Assembly (NCBI RefSeq): GCF_023534745.1
Contig: NZ_JAMHJQ010000002.1
Coordinates: 442,722-506,721, forward strand
Source of the DNA: Streptomyces sp. 35G-GA-8
GTDB taxonomy: Bacteria > Actinomycetota > Actinomycetes > Streptomycetales > Streptomycetaceae
Length of the DNA: 64,000 nt
Direction: 5' to 3'
A program made the translations under genes and the position numbers. The notes beneath the pieces are model-generated. The model did not search any database. It saw only the letters and a list, made by a program, of their open reading frames with translations, and was not told where the DNA came from. This document shows positions 63,056 to 64,000 of the stretch, piece after piece (within the stretch, counting starts at the first letter, position 1; each line of letters opens with the position of its first letter).

Positions 63056-63892
63056 TCAGGCCAGCGGGTCCGGAGCCGCGGTGACACCCAGCTCGGCGAG
63101 CTTCGCCCTGCCCCCGTCGGGGGCGGTCAGGACCAGCGGGCCCTCCTCGGTCAGCGCCACGGAGTGCTCCCAGTGCGAGGACCAGGTGCCATCGGTCGTG
63201 ACGACCGTCCACTCGTCCTCCAGCACCTCCGTACGCGGTGTACCGAGCGAGACCATCGGCTCGATCGCCAGACAGAAGCCGGGAACCAGCTTCGGGCCCT
63301 TGCCGCGCTTGCGGGAGACATAGTTCAGCAGATGCGGGTCCATGTGCATCTCGGTGCCGATGCCATGGCCGCCGTAGTCCTCGATGATCCCGTACTTGCC
63401 GCCGCCGGGGCGGGGCTGTCTGCGGATGTACGTCTCGATCGCCCGGGACACGTCCACCAGCCGGTTGCCGCCGCGCATCGCCGCGATCCCGGCCCACATC
63501 GACTCCTCGGTCACCCGGGAGAGTTCGACCAGTTCCGGAGCGTGACCGGTGCCGACGAACGCCGTGAAGGCCGCGTCGCCGTGCCAGCCGTCGATGATCG
63601 CGCCGGCGTCGATGGAGATGATGTCGCCGTCCTTGAGGACGGTCCTGTCGTCCGGGATGCCATGGACGACGACCTCGTTGACCGAGGTGCAGATGGTCGC
63701 GGGGAACCCGCCGTACCCGAGGAAGTTCGGCTTGGCTCCGTGCTCGGCCAGTACCTTGCGGGCGACCTGGTCCAGATCCCGGGTGGTGGCGCCCGGCACC
63801 GCCGCCTCGCCGGTGGCCGCGTGCACGGCGGCGACGACCAGTCCCGCCTCACGCATCTTCGCGATCTGCTCGGGGGTCTTGATCTGCACCAT
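63056..63892 (-). CDS. map: Methionine aminopeptidase
   Basis: The 278-residue type I enzyme removes the N-terminal Met from nascent proteins. The five metal ligands can be placed in IISIDAGAIIDGWHGDAAFT (two Asp), GHGIGTEMH (His), AIEPMV (Glu) and WEHSVAL (Glu). The short N-terminus without SH3-binding or zinc region is typical. ATG 63892 has AAGG upstream. Its position before infA and, presumably, after adk is standard. Confidence 0.97.
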   Translation of the reverse strand: MVQIKTPEQIAKMREAGLVVAAVHAATGEAAVPGATTRDLDQVARKVLAEHGAKPNFLGYGGFPATICTSVNEVVVHGIPDDRTVLKDGDIISIDAGAIIDGWHGDAAFTAFVGTGHAPELVELSRVTEESMWAGIAAMRGGNRLVDVSRAIETYIRRQPRPGGGKYGIIEDYGGHGIGTEMHMDPHLLNYVSRKRGKGPKLVPGFCLAIEPMVSLGTPRTEVLEDEWTVVTTDGTWSSHWEHSVALTEEGPLVLTAPDGGRAKLAELGVTAAPDPLA

Positions 63893-63975
63893 GCCTGTGC
63901 CTTCCACCTGTCTGTGACTGATCCGATACGCCTTGCTCAATACGTCCGCTTCACACGGACCGCTCAACAGTACGG

Positions 63976-64000
63976 CCGTGGCGTCCGAGGGACGCCACGG
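63976..64000 (-). terminator. Hairpin upstream of map (window edge)
   Basis: CCGTGGCGTCC and GGACGCCACGG form a perfect 11-bp stem with a 3-nt loop, probably ending the transcript of the gene beyond the window or attenuating into map. Confidence 0.65.

Overview
The window is a chromosomal segment of a high-GC actinomycete, almost certainly a Streptomyces. The evidence is the strong GC3 codon bias, many GTG and TTG starts, and orthologues of the Streptomyces developmental regulators BldM (receiver Asp54) and WhiD (Cys23/53/56/62). A ShbA-type ECF sigma factor, a sortase-anchored LAETG protein and a cluster of membrane Ser/Thr kinases point the same way. No tRNA, rRNA, CRISPR array, insertion sequence or prophage was recognised. 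Most genes lie on the minus strand; plus-strand genes are interspersed singly or in pairs.

Layout. 1-6.3 kb: 5' part of guaA, a divergent chorismate mutase gene (aroQ) preceded by a candidate Phe/Tyr attenuator, an LAETG surface protein, a ChoD-like GMC oxidoreductase and a succinate-semialdehyde dehydrogenase. 6.4-15.6 kb: four consecutive receptor kinase-like genes, three with intact catalytic motifs and one pseudokinase, all with related extracellular domains. 16-20 kb: a relic of a serine hydrolase, glpD, a nucleotide-sugar dehydrogenase paralogue lacking its catalytic Cys, and a membrane protein. 20-25.3 kb: guaB3, guaB, shbA, bldM and whiD. 25.4-33 kb: LysR, MOSC and SDR genes, the groES-groEL1 operon with two CIRCE elements, a polysaccharide deacetylase and a THUMP-like methyltransferase. 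33-36.9 kb: accessory small genes. 36.9-42.3 kb: the t6A modification genes tsaD-rimI-tsaB and tsaE plus a hydrolase. 42.4-51.2 kb: alr, nnr, acpS, glmS, coaA, a DUF389 protein and glmM. 51.3-54.3 kb: rpsI, rplM and an ABC-F ATPase. 54.4-58.6 kb: a membrane-anchored protein and a duplicated glycosyltransferase. 58.6-64 kb: truA, rplQ, rpoA, rpsK, rpsM, rpmJ, infA and map.

How it works together. The order map-infA-rpmJ-rpsM-rpsK-rpoA-rplQ-truA ... rplM-rpsI-glmM ... glmS ... alr ... tsaE-tsaB-rimI-tsaD ... groES-groEL ... whiB-like/ECF sigma ... guaB-guaB3-choD ... guaA matches the block I recall from Mycobacterium (rpsI-glmM, alr, groEL1, whiB3, sigD, guaB2, choD, guaA). The core is therefore an ancient actinobacterial housekeeping region covering translation, cell-wall precursor synthesis and purine synthesis. 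Streptomyces developmental regulators are embedded in it.

Most unusual points: a Phe/Tyr-codon leader peptide plus terminator-like stem before aroQ; a kinase cluster containing a pseudokinase with a ~430-residue insertion in its activation segment; a sugar dehydrogenase without its active-site Cys; an L,D-transpeptidase-like protein without its catalytic residues; and a glycosyltransferase whose whole catalytic unit is duplicated with a decayed second half. A CGTAAC-N16-CGTTGA promoter lies upstream of bldM. Several genes have a -10 hexamer exactly 6 nt before the start codon, which suggests leaderless mRNAs.
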